Positions 9,280 to 18,353 are shown, counted from the first letter of the stretch. The stretch is 64,000 bases of DNA from an uncultured Parasutterella sp. (GCA_900766055.1 CAAFTZ010000116.1:10988-74987); one strand, 5' to 3'. The notes: generated from the letters alone by a model not told the origin. Translations and numbers: made by a program.

Positions 9280-11190
9280 ATGAGTTATTGTTATCCAAAT
9301 GAATACGAAGTAATTGTTGTTGGCGGAGGAAATGCCGGTATTGAAGCGGCAGCCGCCTGCGCAAGAATGAAAGCTAAAACGCTTTTAGTTACCCATAATT
9401 TGGACAATTTGGGTCAGCAATCTTGCAATCCATCCATTGGAGGCATCGGGAAAAGCCATTTAGTTAAAGAAGTCGATGCATTAGATGGTTTAATCGCAAA
9501 AGCTACGGACTTTTCCGGTATTCAATTTCGGGTTTTAAATGCATCTAAAGGTGCCGCTGTTCGCGCTACGAGGGCACAAATTGATCGGCGCCTTTATAAA
9601 TATCAGATGCGAACAAGAATCGAAGCAATAGAAAATTTGTCTTTGATTGAGGAAGCGGTCGATGCTCTGCTTCTTGAAAATGGAAAAGTTGCTGGTGTCT
9701 ATTTACGATCAGGAATCTCGATAAAGGCTAAGGCTGTTGTTTTGTGCGCCGGAACCTTCTTGAACGGTAAAGTTTTTATTGGTCAAACTTCATACCTTGC
9801 CGGCAGATCCGGTGATCCTTCATCCGTAAATTTGGGAATTAACCTTGCAGAGTTAGGTTTGCCGAAGGCCCGATTGAAGACTGGAACGCCTGCGCGACTG
9901 GACGGCAGAACAATCGATTTCTCTAAATGTGAAAAGCAGCTGGGCGATTCAGAGCCGGTGCCGGTCTTTTCTTACATGGGTTCGCCTGAGGAGCATCCGA
10001 AGCAAGTGCCTTGCTGGATAACAGATACGAACGAAACGACTCATGATTTTATTAGGAAAGGTTTAGACCGCTCGCCTTTATTTACAGGCGTTATTGAAGG
10101 GATAGGTCCTCGATACTGTCCTTCTATCGAAGACAAAATTCACAAGTTTGCTTCCAAAACTTCTCACCATGTCTTCTTAGAGCCAGAAGGGTTAAATACC
10201 TATGAGTATTATCCCAATGGAATCTCAACAAGTTTGCCTTACGACGTTCAGGTGAATTTCATTCATTCCATTAAGGGCTTGGAAAATGTACACATCATAA
10301 GACCCGGATACGCGATTGAATATGATTATTACGATCCGACTCATTTGAAAGATAATCTTGAAAGTAAGGAGTTTGATAATTTATTCTTAGCAGGTCAGGT
10401 AAACGGTACTACCGGCTACGAAGAGGCCGCAGCCCAAGGCTTGATGGCAGGTATCAATGCAGTTTTAAAAATTAGAGATGAAGAGCCCTTCCTGCTCCGC
10501 AGAGATCAAGCTTATCTGGGTGTGATGGTAAATGATCTGATTACTAAAGGCGTGAATGAACCGTATCGTATGTTCACTTCGCGAGCAGAATATAGGCTGA
10601 GCCTGAGGGAAGATAATGCAGATGAACGGCTTACTGAGATCGGCTATAAGTTGGGAGTTGTGTCGGAAGAGCGCTGGAAATTCTTCCAGGAAAAAAGAGA
10701 GCGACTGGCAAGGGAGACAGAACGTCTTAAAGGTATTTGGGTGAATCCGGGAGTACTGGATAAATTCAGCTTAGAAGAAGTTGTGGGCGCTGAACTTTCT
10801 AAGGAATCACAACTCTATGTAATGCTGAAACGACCGAAAGTAGATTATCAAAAACTCAAATTATTGAAGACAAAAGACGGCGAAACGCTGCTACCTCCGC
10901 CCTATCTTTCGGACGAAGAAGCCGAAACGCTTACGACTAAAGTTAAGTATTCTGGCTATGAGGATAAACAAAAAGCTGAAGTTCAGAAGAATTTGGAAAA
11001 AATAGAGACGGTTATTCCGGAGGATTTTGATTACGATTCTGCAAAGGGACTGTCGTTTGAAATCACACAAAAATTGAAAAAGATCAAACCCAGAACACTT
11101 GGGGAGGCTTTAAATATTTCCGGCGTGACACCTGCTGCGATCTCCATTCTTCTTGTTTATTTGAAACGATACAGAGGGAAAAAGGAGTAG
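9280..11190 (+). CDS. mnmG: tRNA uridine-5-carboxymethylaminomethyl synthesis enzyme MnmG (GidA)
   Basis: MnmG is the FAD-dependent partner of MnmE in tRNA wobble-uridine modification. From ATG 9280 it has 636 residues, the family length. The dinucleotide fold [12 protein letters not shown] lies at the N-terminus, followed by the family signature [21 protein letters not shown], the GRSGDPSS motif, [11 protein letters not shown] and [18 protein letters not shown] prefer ATG 9280 over an in-frame TTG at 9241 because the latter would translate through the parS site and overlap mnmE. rsmG starts two bases after the stop. Confidence 0.97.
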   Translation: MSYCYPNEYEVIVVGGGNAGIEAAAACARMKAKTLLVTHNLDNLGQQSCNPSIGGIGKSHLVKEVDALDGLIAKATDFSGIQFRVLNASKGAAVRATRAQIDRRLYKYQMRTRIEAIENLSLIEEAVDALLLENGKVAGVYLRSGISIKAKAVVLCAGTFLNGKVFIGQTSYLAGRSGDPSSVNLGINLAELGLPKARLKTGTPARLDGRTIDFSKCEKQLGDSEPVPVFSYMGSPEEHPKQVPCWITDTNETTHDFIRKGLDRSPLFTGVIEGIGPRYCPSIEDKIHKFASKTSHHVFLEPEGLNTYEYYPNGISTSLPYDVQVNFIHSIKGLENVHIIRPGYAIEYDYYDPTHLKDNLESKEFDNLFLAGQVNGTTGYEEAAAQGLMAGINAVLKIRDEEPFLLRRDQAYLGVMVNDLITKGVNEPYRMFTSRAEYRLSLREDNADERLTEIGYKLGVVSEERWKFFQEKRERLARETERLKGIWVNPGVLDKFSLEEVVGAELSKESQLYVMLKRPKVDYQKLKLLKTKDGETLLPPPYLSDEEAETLTTKVKYSGYEDKQKAEVQKNLEKIETVIPEDFDYDSAKGLSFEITQKLKKIKPRTLGEALNISGVTPAAISILLVYLKRYRGKKE

Positions 11191-11192
11191 AT

Positions 11193-11837
11193 ATGGATAA
11201 GAATCGGGAAGATCTCATCAAAGGATTGGAAAGGCTCGGGATAACAGCTGATGAGGCTGAAGTTTCAAAGTTGATTTCTTTCTCTGAACTGTTACTGAAG
11301 TGGAATAAAGTTTACAACCTCACAGCGATTCGAGAAGAAGGAGATGTAATTAGAAAACATCTGTTGGATTCTTTGACCTTGCTTCCCTATTTCAAGTTGT
11401 ACGGTTCTGAAGTGGGCCATAGAACTTTGGACGTAGGATGCGGCGGAGGATTACCAGCTATTCCATTGTCAATCTTCTTGAAAGATTTTGACTTTAATTT
11501 AATTGACACGGTTAATAAGAAGATAACTTTTGTCCGACAAGCGGTTATTCAGCTGAAACTTCCGAATGTCAATGCTTTTAATGAAAGAGTTGAAAATTTC
11601 CATCCAATAAAGCCTTTTAATTTAATTAGTTGCAGGGCATTCTCATCATTAGCAAGCTTCGTGACGTTAACTGAGCACTTAATTGATGAGAATGGTCGAT
11701 GGCTAGCGATGAAAGGCAAGTATCCAATCGAGGAAATTGATCAGCTTCCGGAAGGTGTTTGTGTCGAAAAAGTGATAGAGCTTGAGGTTCCTTTTTTGGA
11801 TACTGAAAGACATTTAGTGGTTTTAAAGAAAAAATAA
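11193..11837 (+). CDS. rsmG: 16S rRNA (guanine-527-N7)-methyltransferase RsmG (GidB)
   Basis: RsmG methylates G527 of 16S rRNA using S-adenosylmethionine. The 214-residue product has the family N-terminus with LLKWNKVYNLTAIRE, the helix RKHLLDSLTLLP, and the SAM-binding glycine loop LDVGCGGGLPAIPLSI near residue 79. The catalytic-region SCRAFSSLASF follows, and the tail WLAMKGKYP. It is the last gene of mnmE-mnmG-rsmG. In many bacteria parA would follow directly. Here a leftward 4.4-kb block intervenes. Confidence 0.96.
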   Translation: MDKNREDLIKGLERLGITADEAEVSKLISFSELLLKWNKVYNLTAIREEGDVIRKHLLDSLTLLPYFKLYGSEVGHRTLDVGCGGGLPAIPLSIFLKDFDFNLIDTVNKKITFVRQAVIQLKLPNVNAFNERVENFHPIKPFNLISCRAFSSLASFVTLTEHLIDENGRWLAMKGKYPIEEIDQLPEGVCVEKVIELEVPFLDTERHLVVLKKK

Positions 11838-11899
11838 AGAAATTAAAGTTCGCTTCAACTCTTGTTGAGGAAAGATGTAAATCTACATCGTTTATTACT

Positions 11900-11931
11900 T
11901 TGTGAGTTGCGAAAACATTCGCAACTCACAA
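11900..11931. terminator. long perfect inverted repeat between convergent rsmG and flavodoxin genes
   Basis: TTGTGAGTTGCGAA (11900-11913) and TTCGCAACTCACAA (11918-11931) form a perfect 14-bp stem with a four-base AACA loop. The position between convergent genes suggests a transcription end for both strands. There is no clear T-run on either side, so a classic intrinsic terminator is not certain. Confidence 0.5.
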
Positions 11932-11945
11932 GAGAATTAAAACTG

Positions 11946-12791
11946 TTAATGAGAGATCTGTCGGCTTTCGTCAGATCCGGATATCGTTACTTCACTTCCT
12001 ACGGGAGGAAGTTCATCATAAAAGAAGCCTTTGCCGATGGGCTGTCCATTGAAATACAGAATATTATTTTGAAAACTCAGACAGTCGGGTGCCGGATTGG
12101 TACTTGCACGCGGCCTAGGCGTCTCCTGAGGTGTTTTGCACCATGTGACCGTTCGCGGCAGCATTTTTGCAAATTCCGGATTTGTGAAATCAATGCGCGC
12201 CTTAATCTCCTCTTTGAAAGGATCTAATCCTTTGGTGAGTTTTACATGCGTCGAAGGAGGCAGAGCTCTATTGCGGAGCATCATCTTAAGTTCTTTATCA
12301 GTGAGATCTGAAGCCCTGGGGATGTGTGTGAAGCGTGTGATCTTTGCGTGAGGAAGGAGCTTACGGACGTCTTCATAGATCCCGCCTAGTCTTCCTACGC
12401 CTACGGAAATAATTTCGACTTCGTTGTTTATTGAATGGGTCTTCAGGAAACTCTGCATGGGCAAAGCCGGAGTGTATCCCCAGACAGGAAAAATCAGGAT
12501 GATCTTCCGGTAGTCGCCCAAGTCTATTTTCAACGGTGAGATGGGAGGTAGTTTCTTCTTCTTCCTGTCCTCCCTCGCGTCATAGGCGTTATAGGGCTCT
12601 AAAGTTTTAATTTCTAAGATTTCGCAGTGCTCTAATTTTTGAAAAACTTCTGCGACCCTCTTAGAGTTTCCCGAGAAACTATAGAAAATTGCTAACTCTT
12701 TCCCTTTTGCGCTCAGGACAGCATCCGGGCTAAAAAAGGAAAAACCGGCGAGAACAGTTAATAAACCACGGCGCGTTATCGATTTCATCAT
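11946..12791 (-). CDS. exported flavodoxin-like protein with C-terminal extension
   Basis: The 281-residue product starts with a twin-arginine-like signal (MMKSITRRGLLTVLAG, then a cleavage region ending VLSA). The mature part begins as a flavodoxin fold: the FMN-phosphate-type loop IFYSFSGNSKRVAEVF near residue 36, a hydrophobic strand KIILIFPVWGYTPALP near 95, and VEIISVGVGRLGG near 124. About 110 residues follow with no family I recognise. Tat export would suit a flavoprotein folded with FMN before transport. It lies downstream of the Mla-type operon on the same strand, 105 bases after the lipoprotein gene, so membership of that operon is possible but unproven. Confidence 0.7.
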   Translation of the reverse strand: MMKSITRRGLLTVLAGFSFFSPDAVLSAKGKELAIFYSFSGNSKRVAEVFQKLEHCEILEIKTLEPYNAYDAREDRKKKKLPPISPLKIDLGDYRKIILIFPVWGYTPALPMQSFLKTHSINNEVEIISVGVGRLGGIYEDVRKLLPHAKITRFTHIPRASDLTDKELKMMLRNRALPPSTHVKLTKGLDPFKEEIKARIDFTNPEFAKMLPRTVTWCKTPQETPRPRASTNPAPDCLSFQNNILYFNGQPIGKGFFYDELPPVGSEVTISGSDESRQISH

Positions 12792-12896
12792 TTACAGAAT
12801 TCCCGCTCCTCTCTCTGCCTCTTTGAAGCAGGAGAAGGAGTAAAGCTTGTGGGAGTCAGTATCAGAGTTGAAGATCCTGAAGCAAGCGTATTAACT

Positions 12897-13502
12897 TCAC
12901 ATTCTTGCGGCTTGCTTATTGAGATCGTTCGTTAATGCTGTGAAGATATTCTCGAGGCAGATATCAAAGGCGCTCACAGCTCCCGGCATATCATCTGTTG
13001 GCGTGTTCTGTGTTTGACTGTAGGTGTTATGGAAAACCAGTTTTCCAGATGCACTCGTTACAACGGAAACTTCCATTTCAACTACGGCAGCAAACGGCCT
13101 CCGCACAGCATTGATGAAGAACTTGGAAACAAAGACCGTGAGCTGATAAGCGGGTGTACTGATGGAATTAGGAGAAAGGACAATATTCCATGGACCGCAG
13201 CTTTGTATGACTTCCCGCAAACCGTCTCCGATGAGGTTGCCGGGATTAGATGAAAACCGATTGATGTCTGTGTTGTAGATTCGGTTGTCCTTAGTTAGCA
13301 CATAGCAGCGCGTACTGTCATAGGGAGACGCAATCATTGGGGAATTGATGCGCACACTGGAGAGACGGCGTTTCGGTGCTCTGCAGTCCTGAGTGTTCAG
13401 ATTCGCAAGAAGTGTATAAAGCTTCAGCGGCGGTCTTTCCGGGAGGATTGAGCACCCGGCTAGTCCGGTTAAAAGTCCTAAAGCGAGGGTTCTTCTCTTC
13501 AT
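12897..13502 (-). CDS. ABC transport auxiliary lipoprotein (PqiC-like)
   Basis: The 201-residue product begins MKRRTLALGLLTGLAGCS with a lipobox LAGC, so it is a predicted lipoprotein. The body fits the ABC-type transport auxiliary lipoprotein family, with LKLYTLLA near residue 27 and RVINSPMIASPYDSTRCYVLT-like features. That family accompanies MCE transporters. It starts 8 bases after the MCE gene stop and so belongs to the same operon. It probably anchors a periplasmic bridge component to the outer membrane. The family call rests on context plus weak motifs. Confidence 0.7.
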   Translation of the reverse strand: MKRRTLALGLLTGLAGCSILPERPPLKLYTLLANLNTQDCRAPKRRLSSVRINSPMIASPYDSTRCYVLTKDNRIYNTDINRFSSNPGNLIGDGLREVIQSCGPWNIVLSPNSISTPAYQLTVFVSKFFINAVRRPFAAVVEMEVSVVTSASGKLVFHNTYSQTQNTPTDDMPGAVSAFDICLENIFTALTNDLNKQAARM

Positions 13503-13510
13503 AAGCGTGC

Positions 13511-14506
13511 CTATTTATTAACCTGGAAGGGTTCTGCTGTTCTTGGCGCTGGGGCTAAAAACTCAGAGGCGGAACCCGAAATATTGTTCGTAAGATTCTT
13601 TAAGTTTTGTGCGATCTTACTTAAGTTCATGAGCGTAACCGTTACGTCGTAACCATTGTTAGAAACCATCTGATTTAGATTACGAGATAAGTTTGTTAGG
13701 TTGGTTACGAGCTGTTTGGTCTCAGCTTTTTGACTGAGGTTGCCGATTTGCTCGGCAGATTTATCCAGCTGCGCAATGAGTGTGTTCAGCTGGTTGATGT
13801 CGAACTGATTGATCTTGTTGTCAGCTTGATTAAGTAGGTTGGAAAGAGAACTACCCAGTTTATTAAAGGAGGACGGATCAATTCCGTTCGCGATCCTCTC
13901 AAGATTAGAAATGAGGGATTGGATCACAGGAACGGTTTCCTGAAGATCTTTGTTGATATTTAAAGAATCAAGACTGGCAAGGAAGCCTTTGACATTCTCA
14001 ACAATTTCATTGCTCAAACTTGGGGCTGAAGGAATGAACAAATACTTAGGTTTCCAATCAAAGGGAACACGATCTGCTGGATATTTCTTCGGATCTAGAA
14101 AATCTACAGAGAGATAAAGGGAGCCGGTAATGCCGGCGAGCTGTGTTTGGATTCTCAGACCGTGATTAATGTAATCTTGAAGGTGGGATTCAACTTCCTT
14201 TCCCGCCAGTTCCATTCTCATTCTCACAACGGCAACGGCTTTCGTCTCAGAAAGGATTTCTTGAGAAGAAGATGGATAGGCTTCCGTGGATAAGAGAATC
14301 TCTTGAACCTGCCCGACCTGGATGCCTCTAAATTTAACCGGGGCTCCGACTTCTAGTCCGCTGATAGAGAATTGGAAATACGTCTCCATTTCTGCGTACG
14401 GCTTTCCAAGGCTCGGCCCGAGAAGGATAACGATAGAGGCGATTGCCGCCGCAATGGCGGCGACTACAAACAGGCCTAATCTGAAATAATTTGTTTTGGC
14501 TCCCAT
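13511..14506 (-). CDS. mlaD: MCE-domain protein (MlaD family) of a lipid transporter
   Basis: MlaD-type proteins form a hexameric ring that passes phospholipids between the inner-membrane ABC complex and the periplasm. The 331-residue product has one N-terminal transmembrane segment (LGLFVVAAIAAAIASIVILLG). It is followed by one MCE domain with FQFSISGLEVGAPVKFRGIQVGQV and GITGSLYLSVDFLDP. After residue 180 it is Asn/Gln/Leu-rich with heptad-like spacing (IQSLISNLERI, LSNLLNQADNKI), suggesting a long coiled coil that may extend toward the outer membrane. It lies 2 bases after the ATPase gene. Confidence 0.88.
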   Translation of the reverse strand: MGAKTNYFRLGLFVVAAIAAAIASIVILLGPSLGKPYAEMETYFQFSISGLEVGAPVKFRGIQVGQVQEILLSTEAYPSSSQEILSETKAVAVVRMRMELAGKEVESHLQDYINHGLRIQTQLAGITGSLYLSVDFLDPKKYPADRVPFDWKPKYLFIPSAPSLSNEIVENVKGFLASLDSLNINKDLQETVPVIQSLISNLERIANGIDPSSFNKLGSSLSNLLNQADNKINQFDINQLNTLIAQLDKSAEQIGNLSQKAETKQLVTNLTNLSRNLNQMVSNNGYDVTVTLMNLSKIAQNLKNLTNNISGSASEFLAPAPRTAEPFQVNK

Positions 14507-14508
14507 TT

Positions 14509-15273
14509 CTACTCCGCATCAGGTTGAGCATTAAAAAATTGTCTAACCCACGGGTTAGGAGAATTTTTTTGTAAGTCGTTAGGTGCACCGTCGGCGATGA
14601 TGGAACGTGTTTTTGGATCAAGCATGATGCATCTGTCTGCGATTCTAAAAATGCTTTTCAATTCGTGACTGACAATGACGAAAGTCGCGCCCAAATTGTC
14701 GCGAAGCTTGCGTATTGTTTGGTCTAAGTTGGCTGCAGTTATAGGGTCAAGTCCTGCGCTTGGTTCGTCTAATAGGAGAATTGTTGCTCCGAGAGAAAGT
14801 GCTCGGGCAATGCCGGCTCTCTTAATCATTCCTCCGGAAAGTTCACCGGGAGTTAAGGTGGCCGAACCAGGCATCTCCATAGCGTTCAGGAGCATTTGTG
14901 CAGTCAGGTTTCTGGCTTCCAGGGGTAGTTTCGAAAATTGGTCCAGCGGGAAACGGACGTTCTCCAAAACCGTTAGAGAACCGAACAACGCTCCGCTTTG
15001 ATACATGATGCCTAAGCTGCGCTGAATTTCAGGAATTTCTTTTCCGGAGTTAATAATACTTTTCCCTCGAATAAGAATGTCCCCGGCCATGGGCGGATTT
15101 AATCCGATGATAGTTTTCATCAGCGTGGATTTTCCGCAGCCGGATCCTCCCATTATGAAAACAATTTGTTTTTCATAAATATCGAAAGATACATTCTCTA
15201 AAAGGATCTTTCCCGGCCAGCCCATCGTGAGGTTGCGCACACTTATTACGGATTTCTTAGAGGTGTCCATCAT
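14509..15273 (-). CDS. mlaF: ABC transporter ATP-binding protein (MlaF family)
   Basis: This is the ATPase that powers the MCE lipid transporter. From ATG 15273 the protein has about 254 residues. Walker A is GGSGCGKST (42-50), the Q-loop region lies around MYQSGALFGSLTVLENV, the signature is LSGGMIKRAGIARAL, Walker B is LLLDEPSAGLDP and the H-loop is VIVSHELKSIF. The ATGATG start shares its first bases with the permease TGA stop, a typical translational coupling. A longer in-frame extension up to 15327 would overlap the permease and looks non-natural. Confidence 0.92.
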   Translation of the reverse strand: MMDTSKKSVISVRNLTMGWPGKILLENVSFDIYEKQIVFIMGGSGCGKSTLMKTIIGLNPPMAGDILIRGKSIINSGKEIPEIQRSLGIMYQSGALFGSLTVLENVRFPLDQFSKLPLEARNLTAQMLLNAMEMPGSATLTPGELSGGMIKRAGIARALSLGATILLLDEPSAGLDPITAANLDQTIRKLRDNLGATFVIVSHELKSIFRIADRCIMLDPKTRSIIADGAPNDLQKNSPNPWVRQFFNAQPDAE

Positions 15274-16334
15274 ATTCCCAACCTGTTCGTCAGAAGAGCC
15301 GCAGCGCCGTCGATCACAACAATCCAAATAATGCTTTTAACAACGGATTTTGTGGTAGAAGAACCGACAGCAGCCGCGCCGGCACCGGTGTTCATACCGC
15401 ATTGACATCCGATAAGTGCAATTACAAAACCGAAAATTACAGCTTTGACTAACCCGAAGACAATATCGGTCACAGTCACGGATTTGAGTAACTGTACATA
15501 AAACTGCGTATATGTAATGTCGTACATTGCCATGACCAAGCCTCCGCCTAGGATGCCAAGGATCGTGGCAAAGACAGACAACAGCGGCACGACAAGGGAA
15601 GAAGCGATCAGGCGCGGAACGACCAAAAAGTACATCGGGCTCAGACCAAAAGTCGTTAATGCATTTAACTCTTCATTAACTTTTTGAGTTCCGAGCTGAG
15701 CTGCGAAGGCAGAACCGCTGCGACCGGCAAAGAGGATTGCTGTCATGAGAGGTCCTAGCTCTCTCGTCATTGCAATACCGATACCATTGACGACGAAAAT
15801 AACGGCTCCGAAAATTTGGGCAACCAAGGCCGTTTCAAAAGCAATAATGACGCCCATTAAGAAACCGATAAGGCAAATAATGCCTACCGCCCTGCTACCG
15901 GCCTCATCGGATACGGAGAGAATTTCTCCGAAGCGGACCTGAGACGGATGCAGCAACACCTCTGTTAGAGCGCAGCATGCCGAACCTAAAAAAGTAATAC
16001 TTTGTTTGGCGGAAGAGGCAGAGTCGTAAAGCCATTTTCCGAGATTGCTTACAACGCCCAGAGATTTTTTCTCGACCGGCTTCGGAGCAAAATTCTTCAA
16101 CATCGTGCTGTAAAGCGTTTCAATGCCAGCCGATACGTTGATAAGTTTAAAAACGTCAGGCCTCGACCGCAGTTCGTATAAGAGTGTCAAACCGGACTCA
16201 TCACAAAAGGTGAGGTCCGATGCGTCAAAGATCGTCTGTCCTGAACTTTCCGCTCCGAGGACCTGCTCCCATATTTTCACAGAGGTCTCTGCAGTGAGAG
16301 ACGCTGGGAGTTTGACCGAAAGTTGCTTATCCAT
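15270..16334 (-). CDS. mlaE: STAS-domain/MlaE-family ABC permease fusion
   Basis: The protein has 354 residues in two parts. The first about 100 residues resemble a STAS domain (TIFDASDLTFCDESGLTLLYEL), the role that a separate MlaB plays in E. coli. The rest is an MlaE permease with hallmark GLVKAVIFGFVIALIGCQCG and MTRELGPLMTAILFAGRSGSAFAAQLGT, and five to six transmembrane helices. MlaE pairs with the MlaF ATPase and the MCE ring for phospholipid movement. It is the first gene of the leftward operon and divergent from parA. Direction of transport cannot be read from sequence. Confidence 0.9.
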   Translation of the reverse strand: MDKQLSVKLPASLTAETSVKIWEQVLGAESSGQTIFDASDLTFCDESGLTLLYELRSRPDVFKLINVSAGIETLYSTMLKNFAPKPVEKKSLGVVSNLGKWLYDSASSAKQSITFLGSACCALTEVLLHPSQVRFGEILSVSDEAGSRAVGIICLIGFLMGVIIAFETALVAQIFGAVIFVVNGIGIAMTRELGPLMTAILFAGRSGSAFAAQLGTQKVNEELNALTTFGLSPMYFLVVPRLIASSLVVPLLSVFATILGILGGGLVMAMYDITYTQFYVQLLKSVTVTDIVFGLVKAVIFGFVIALIGCQCGMNTGAGAAAVGSSTTKSVVKSIIWIVVIDGAAALLTNRLGI

Positions 16335-16580
16335 CTAATTAGTAGAAATTTAGTTCAGTAGATGCAGGAATTCTAGCCTCCCTGGTACGTATCTCCCTCG
16401 GAGAGTGTGTAGATTGGGTCATTCCGGATTTTTATAAGAATATTCTGTCGCTGCCTTGCAAAGGAGAAAAGTTATGCCTGTTATTGCTGAAAAATAAACA
16501 GCCAAAAACCTTTTTCACTAATTGGGTAAAATTAAAGAATTTACTAATCGGCTTGAAAATTTTCGGAACATATAGACAAC
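16335..16580. promoter_or_regulatory. divergent mlaE-parA intergenic region
   Basis: This 246-base gap must hold promoters for both the leftward Mla operon and rightward parAB. I find no strong -35/-10 pair. A seven-codon open frame with a strong AAAGGAG site (ATG 16474 to TAA 16497, MPVIAEK) precedes parA and may be a leader peptide or coincidence. Confidence 0.35.
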
Positions 16581-17378
16581 ATGGCAAAAATTTACTGTAT
16601 AGCTAATCAAAAGGGCGGTGTGGGGAAAACGACCACAGCCGTTAACTTAGCTGCTGCGTTGTCTCAGCTGTCTTTTAATGTTTTGTTGGTTGACCTTGAC
16701 CCACAGGGAAACGCGACGACAGGGAGCGGGCTTGAGAAAAATAATCTTGTTCAATCTGTTTACGAGGTATTGCTGGACAGAGCGGACATAAAGAAAGTGA
16801 TCACTCACTCCACATCAGGGTATGACATTCTGGGTTCTAATCGAAAGCTTGCCGCAGCCGAGGAAGAATTATTGTCTGCAGCGAGAAAAGAGCTGAGGTT
16901 AAAGACGAAGCTGGACGAAGTGTCCGGGCAATATGACGTCATTATTATTGACTGCCCCCCTACACTTTCGATTCTGACCATCAATGCGTTCTGTGCGGCA
17001 GACGGTCTGATTATTCCGATGACGTGCGAATACTATTCTCTTGAAGGTGTTTCAGATTTATTGCTGAGTATTCGCGCGGTCCGAGAGCAGGTGAACAGCG
17101 GTTTGGTGATTACCGGTCTTTTGAGAGTGAAGTTTGATCCTCGTATTACGCTTCAGCGCGAAGTGAGCGAGCAGCTCTCAGGGTATTTCGGATCATCGGT
17201 TTTTTCCTCTGTTATTCCGACAAATGTTCGACTCGCGGAAGCTCCAAGCTACGGTCTTTCAGGGATTCAGTACGACCCTTCATCAAGAGGCGCCGTATCT
17301 TACAAAACGTTTGCAGAAGAACTTGTGAAAAAAGACAAGTTGAAGAAACTTCTCAAAAACAGAAAGCGTGAGGGTTGA
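16581..17378 (+). CDS. parA: chromosome partitioning ATPase ParA (Soj)
   Basis: ParA is the Walker-type ATPase that drives segregation of ParB-parS complexes. The 265-residue product begins MAKIYCIANQKGGVGKTTTA with the deviant Walker A (residues 10-18) right at the N-terminus. This is the short chromosomal Soj type without an HTH extension. The Walker A' region reads LLVDLDPQGNATTGSG, followed by YDVIIIDCPPTLSILTINA. It overlaps the parB start region. The two parS sites at 8935 and 9259 are the likely targets of the system. Confidence 0.96.
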   Translation: MAKIYCIANQKGGVGKTTTAVNLAAALSQLSFNVLLVDLDPQGNATTGSGLEKNNLVQSVYEVLLDRADIKKVITHSTSGYDILGSNRKLAAAEEELLSAARKELRLKTKLDEVSGQYDVIIIDCPPTLSILTINAFCAADGLIIPMTCEYYSLEGVSDLLLSIRAVREQVNSGLVITGLLRVKFDPRITLQREVSEQLSGYFGSSVFSSVIPTNVRLAEAPSYGLSGIQYDPSSRGAVSYKTFAEELVKKDKLKKLLKNRKREG

Positions 17379-17379
17379 A

Positions 17380-18267
17380 GTGGTTGTTAGAAAAGGATTA
17401 GGAAAAAATATGGACAGCGTTTTCAGTATGAAAAACGTTGCCGATGTGATAGACAATCCGAAGGTTCCGGAACCGAAAAGTTCTTTGCCGCTTTCGGCTC
17501 TTAAACCGGGAAAATTTCAGCCGAGAAACGATGTTGAAAATTCCGACTTGGCAGAGCTAGCACAATCCATTAAACAAAACGGCATCCTAAATCCGATTGT
17601 TGTAAGAAAGCTCTCCTCGGACAAGTATGAAATTTTGGCAGGCGAACGACGCTATCAGGCTGCCAAAATAGCCGGGTTGAAAAAAGTCCCGGTAACGATT
17701 TTGGATGTGAGCGATAAGCAGGCCATGATCGTTGGCCTTGTCGAAAATCTTCAGAGAAAAGACCTCAATGCCCTGGAAACCGCAGAGGGGATTCAAAGAC
17801 TGATTGAAGAATTTAAATACAGTCATGAAGGTGTTGCAGAAGCTATCGGTCGCTCCAGACCGATGATTTCCAATCTTCTTCGTCTTTTAGGTTTGCCGGA
17901 AGCGGTTAAGACTATGCTCAGAGCCGGTGAAATAGAAATGGGCCATGCAAGAGCCCTGCTCTCTCTCCCGGAGGAACAGCAAGTCTGGCTTGCCCAGCAA
18001 ATCAAAGAAAAGGGCCTCTCCGTCCGACAGACTGAGGAATACGTTTCACGTTATAAAGAAAGGGAAAATACAAGCGAGAATTCCCACAAAACGGTGCAAA
18101 AAAGCTCTGAATTTATTAAATTTGAGGACGAGCTTTCAAAAATCCTGAATACAGATGTAAAACTTGTATCAAATTCTAAAGGAAGAGGTAACTTACAGAT
18201 TTCATTTAAAAATGAAAAAGAATTTGCCGCAATTCTTGAACTTTTGAGATCTATAACTAATAAATAA
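17380..18267 (+). CDS. parB: chromosome partitioning protein ParB (Spo0J)
   Basis: ParB is a CTP-dependent clamp that loads at parS. I choose GTG 17380, which gives MVVRKGLGKNMDSVF, the usual ParB opening, with GAGGG five bases upstream. An in-frame GTG at 17368 is an alternative. The 295-residue protein carries the CTP-binding motif GERRYQAAK (about 89-97) and ENLQRKDLNALETAEG (about 122-137). An HTH region (EGVAEAIGRSRPMISNLLRLL) follows, with a C-terminal dimerisation part. It follows parA without a gap. Confidence 0.95.
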   Translation: MVVRKGLGKNMDSVFSMKNVADVIDNPKVPEPKSSLPLSALKPGKFQPRNDVENSDLAELAQSIKQNGILNPIVVRKLSSDKYEILAGERRYQAAKIAGLKKVPVTILDVSDKQAMIVGLVENLQRKDLNALETAEGIQRLIEEFKYSHEGVAEAIGRSRPMISNLLRLLGLPEAVKTMLRAGEIEMGHARALLSLPEEQQVWLAQQIKEKGLSVRQTEEYVSRYKERENTSENSHKTVQKSSEFIKFEDELSKILNTDVKLVSNSKGRGNLQISFKNEKEFAAILELLRSITNK

Positions 18268-18324
18268 AGCTATATTTATTGGAACAAACCCTTCATTCAA
18301 ACGGATGATAATTGATTGATTCAG

Positions 18325-18353
18325 TTGCTCATTTTGGCCTAACTCATTAGAAT
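18325..18353 (+). promoter_or_regulatory. sigma-70 promoter of the atp operon
   Basis: TTGCTC at 18325-18330 and TAGAAT at 18348-18353 are spaced by 17 bases, placing transcription start about 45 bases before the atpI ATG. The same TAGAAT -10 occurs at the first tRNA-Tyr promoter. Confidence 0.6.

Noticed and set aside
18035..18052. GTTTCACGTTAT sequence inside parB considered as a third parS
   Set aside because: The right half lacks the required GTGRAACA bases, so it does not fit the parS palindrome.
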